Assembly: GCA_015832175.1 (NCBI GenBank)
Contig: WJXW01000001.1
Coordinates: forward strand, 372,001 to 436,000
Direction of reading: 5' to 3'
Length of the DNA: 64,000 nucleotides
Origin: Paraphaeosphaeria minitans
Taxonomy: Eukaryota > Ascomycota > Dothideomycetes > Pleosporales > Didymosphaeriaceae
The notes below the pieces were generated by a model, which made no database searches, was not told where the DNA came from, and saw only the letters and a list, made by a program, of their open reading frames with translations. The position numbers were made by a program, and so were the translations under genes. This document shows, piece by piece, positions 62,936 through 64,000 of the stretch (positions within the stretch are counted from its first letter, which is position 1; each line of letters starts with the position of its first letter).

Positions 62936-64000
62936 GAAGGATAGGCCCTAAGCAGCCTAAAAAACGCGTCTCTAATAGAAGTTAATAACTAATAACTAAG
63001 ACCTATAAATGCTTTACATGTGGTAAACTAGGCTATATAGCTAGGAACTGTAGATTAAAGAACAAAGTCTATTAAACTAAGTTAAATATACTAACTATTA
63101 AGGACTAAGAACCTAATAAGGAATAGAAAGTTATTATAACGCTATTTAGTTACTAACGCGTCACGCTAGAACAAAGTAAGCAATTAGATTTACCTAACTT
63201 ATAATTATATAAAGATCTAGAAGATAACTCTAACATATACTATAACGTAGAAGACGTAGAAGAAATACTAAGATCTCCTACTCCTTACCTATAAAGTAGG
63301 TAGGAAGAAGACAACCCTATATCACCTAAGTATAAACTAAATGTTTAGGACTACATAGAACCCTACTAGGCACTAAAAGGAATGCGACCCTATAAAAATA
63401 AGGAATTAGACTACGTACTAAAGTACTATCTAGACTACTAAAATCCTATATACTAATTTTATATGTGGACGCATTGCGAAGAACTAACATACACATAATA
63501 TAAGGCAGAGAAAGAGGAAAATAAGAAATAACCTAGAAGGAAACTACACTATAGATAGATATAGATAGACTGCCCTATTATAGCTTATAATAAACACCTC
63601 TAGGATAAATAATAAGTAAAATACTTTCCTTACCTTACGCTAAAGGGTAATAAATACTATAATATACTTATTAACAGAGACTATATATAACTATACTAGT
63701 ATACGTGTCTAAACTAAGACTATAAATACTACTATATAGCTAAACATTTAGACAGCTTTACAAACTACCCTACGTAAGAAGTAATAATAGAACTACTAAT
63801 TTAACTAGCACATAAGAATAGTAAAGACTATAGGAGGAATAATAGAAGAACATCCTTACAGGAAGAAGAAGAAGACAATCTATATAAGCTATGTACTTAA
63901 GAATAATAATAGAAATAGATACTTAGAAACGTATACTAAGCACTAGAACTTAATTATAACCTATACAAATAGATGTCTTTTTTAGGCCTAAACTTAGACA
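62936..64000 (+). pseudogene. G3 (right part): rest of gag and start of pol, runs off window
   Basis: It resumes G3 gag at GAAGGATAGGCCC, in register with the uninterrupted copies in G1 and G2. The CCHC knuckle is near 63010-63055 (TGCTTTACATGTGGTAAACT, so C-x2-C is intact here). Protease-region sequence continues to the window edge. Its 3' LTR must lie to the right. Confidence 0.88.

Overview
The window is nuclear DNA of a filamentous ascomycete (Pezizomycotina; a dothideomycete is plausible but not provable here). The evidence is host genes with 48-57 bp introns carrying CTGAC branch sites, a fungal-type protein kinase C, and large AT-rich blocks whose transposon reading frames are broken almost only at Gln and Trp codons (CAG/CAA to TAG/TAA, TGG to TAG). 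That is the signature of repeat-induced point mutation (RIP). The layout is a two-compartment genome: ordinary GC-balanced gene DNA against gene-free, RIP-degraded retrotransposon DNA.

Region 1 (1-9310) is a normal gene block. It holds an HST3/HST4-like sirtuin cut by the left window edge, a PLC X-domain phosphodiesterase, and on the minus strand the complete cell-wall-integrity kinase Pkc1, whose six exons I resolved. Region 2 (9311-36424) is an AT-rich block. It holds a truncated Copia copy (10874-11647), chromovirus G1 (11648-18508), remains of a second Gypsy family (18509-20437), chromovirus G2 (20438-27021, target duplication ACGCC) and Copia C1 (28186-35393, minus, target duplication ATAAT). 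Region 3 (36425-39201) is a 2.8 kb GC-richer island with one intact gene, a GT17 family glycosyltransferase. Inverted copies of the same ~450 bp repeat flank it. Region 4 (39202-64000) is a second AT-rich block with a 195 bp GTA microsatellite, Copia C2 (40955-48274, minus) and a three-level nest of chromoviruses: G5 (52139-58720, minus) inside G4 (49643-62935), inside the gag of G3 (48375 to beyond the right edge). Exact target duplications confirm both nesting junctions.

The five Ty3/Gypsy chromoviruses (G1-G5) share one gag-pol with a C-terminal chromodomain and one TATA-R-U5 segment, but they carry four unrelated U3 segments. In the copies whose 3' part is visible, an antisense reading frame starts 38-111 bp inside the 3' LTR and runs back toward pol. 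Read through its RIP stops, it has a Zn2Cys6-like cysteine pattern followed by a basic/acidic coiled coil. Its sequence differs along with the U3 variant. The antisense gene plus U3 therefore looks like an exchangeable 3' module, and this is the most interesting signal in the window.

All alignments were done by eye. No database search, divergence estimate or RIP index was computed.
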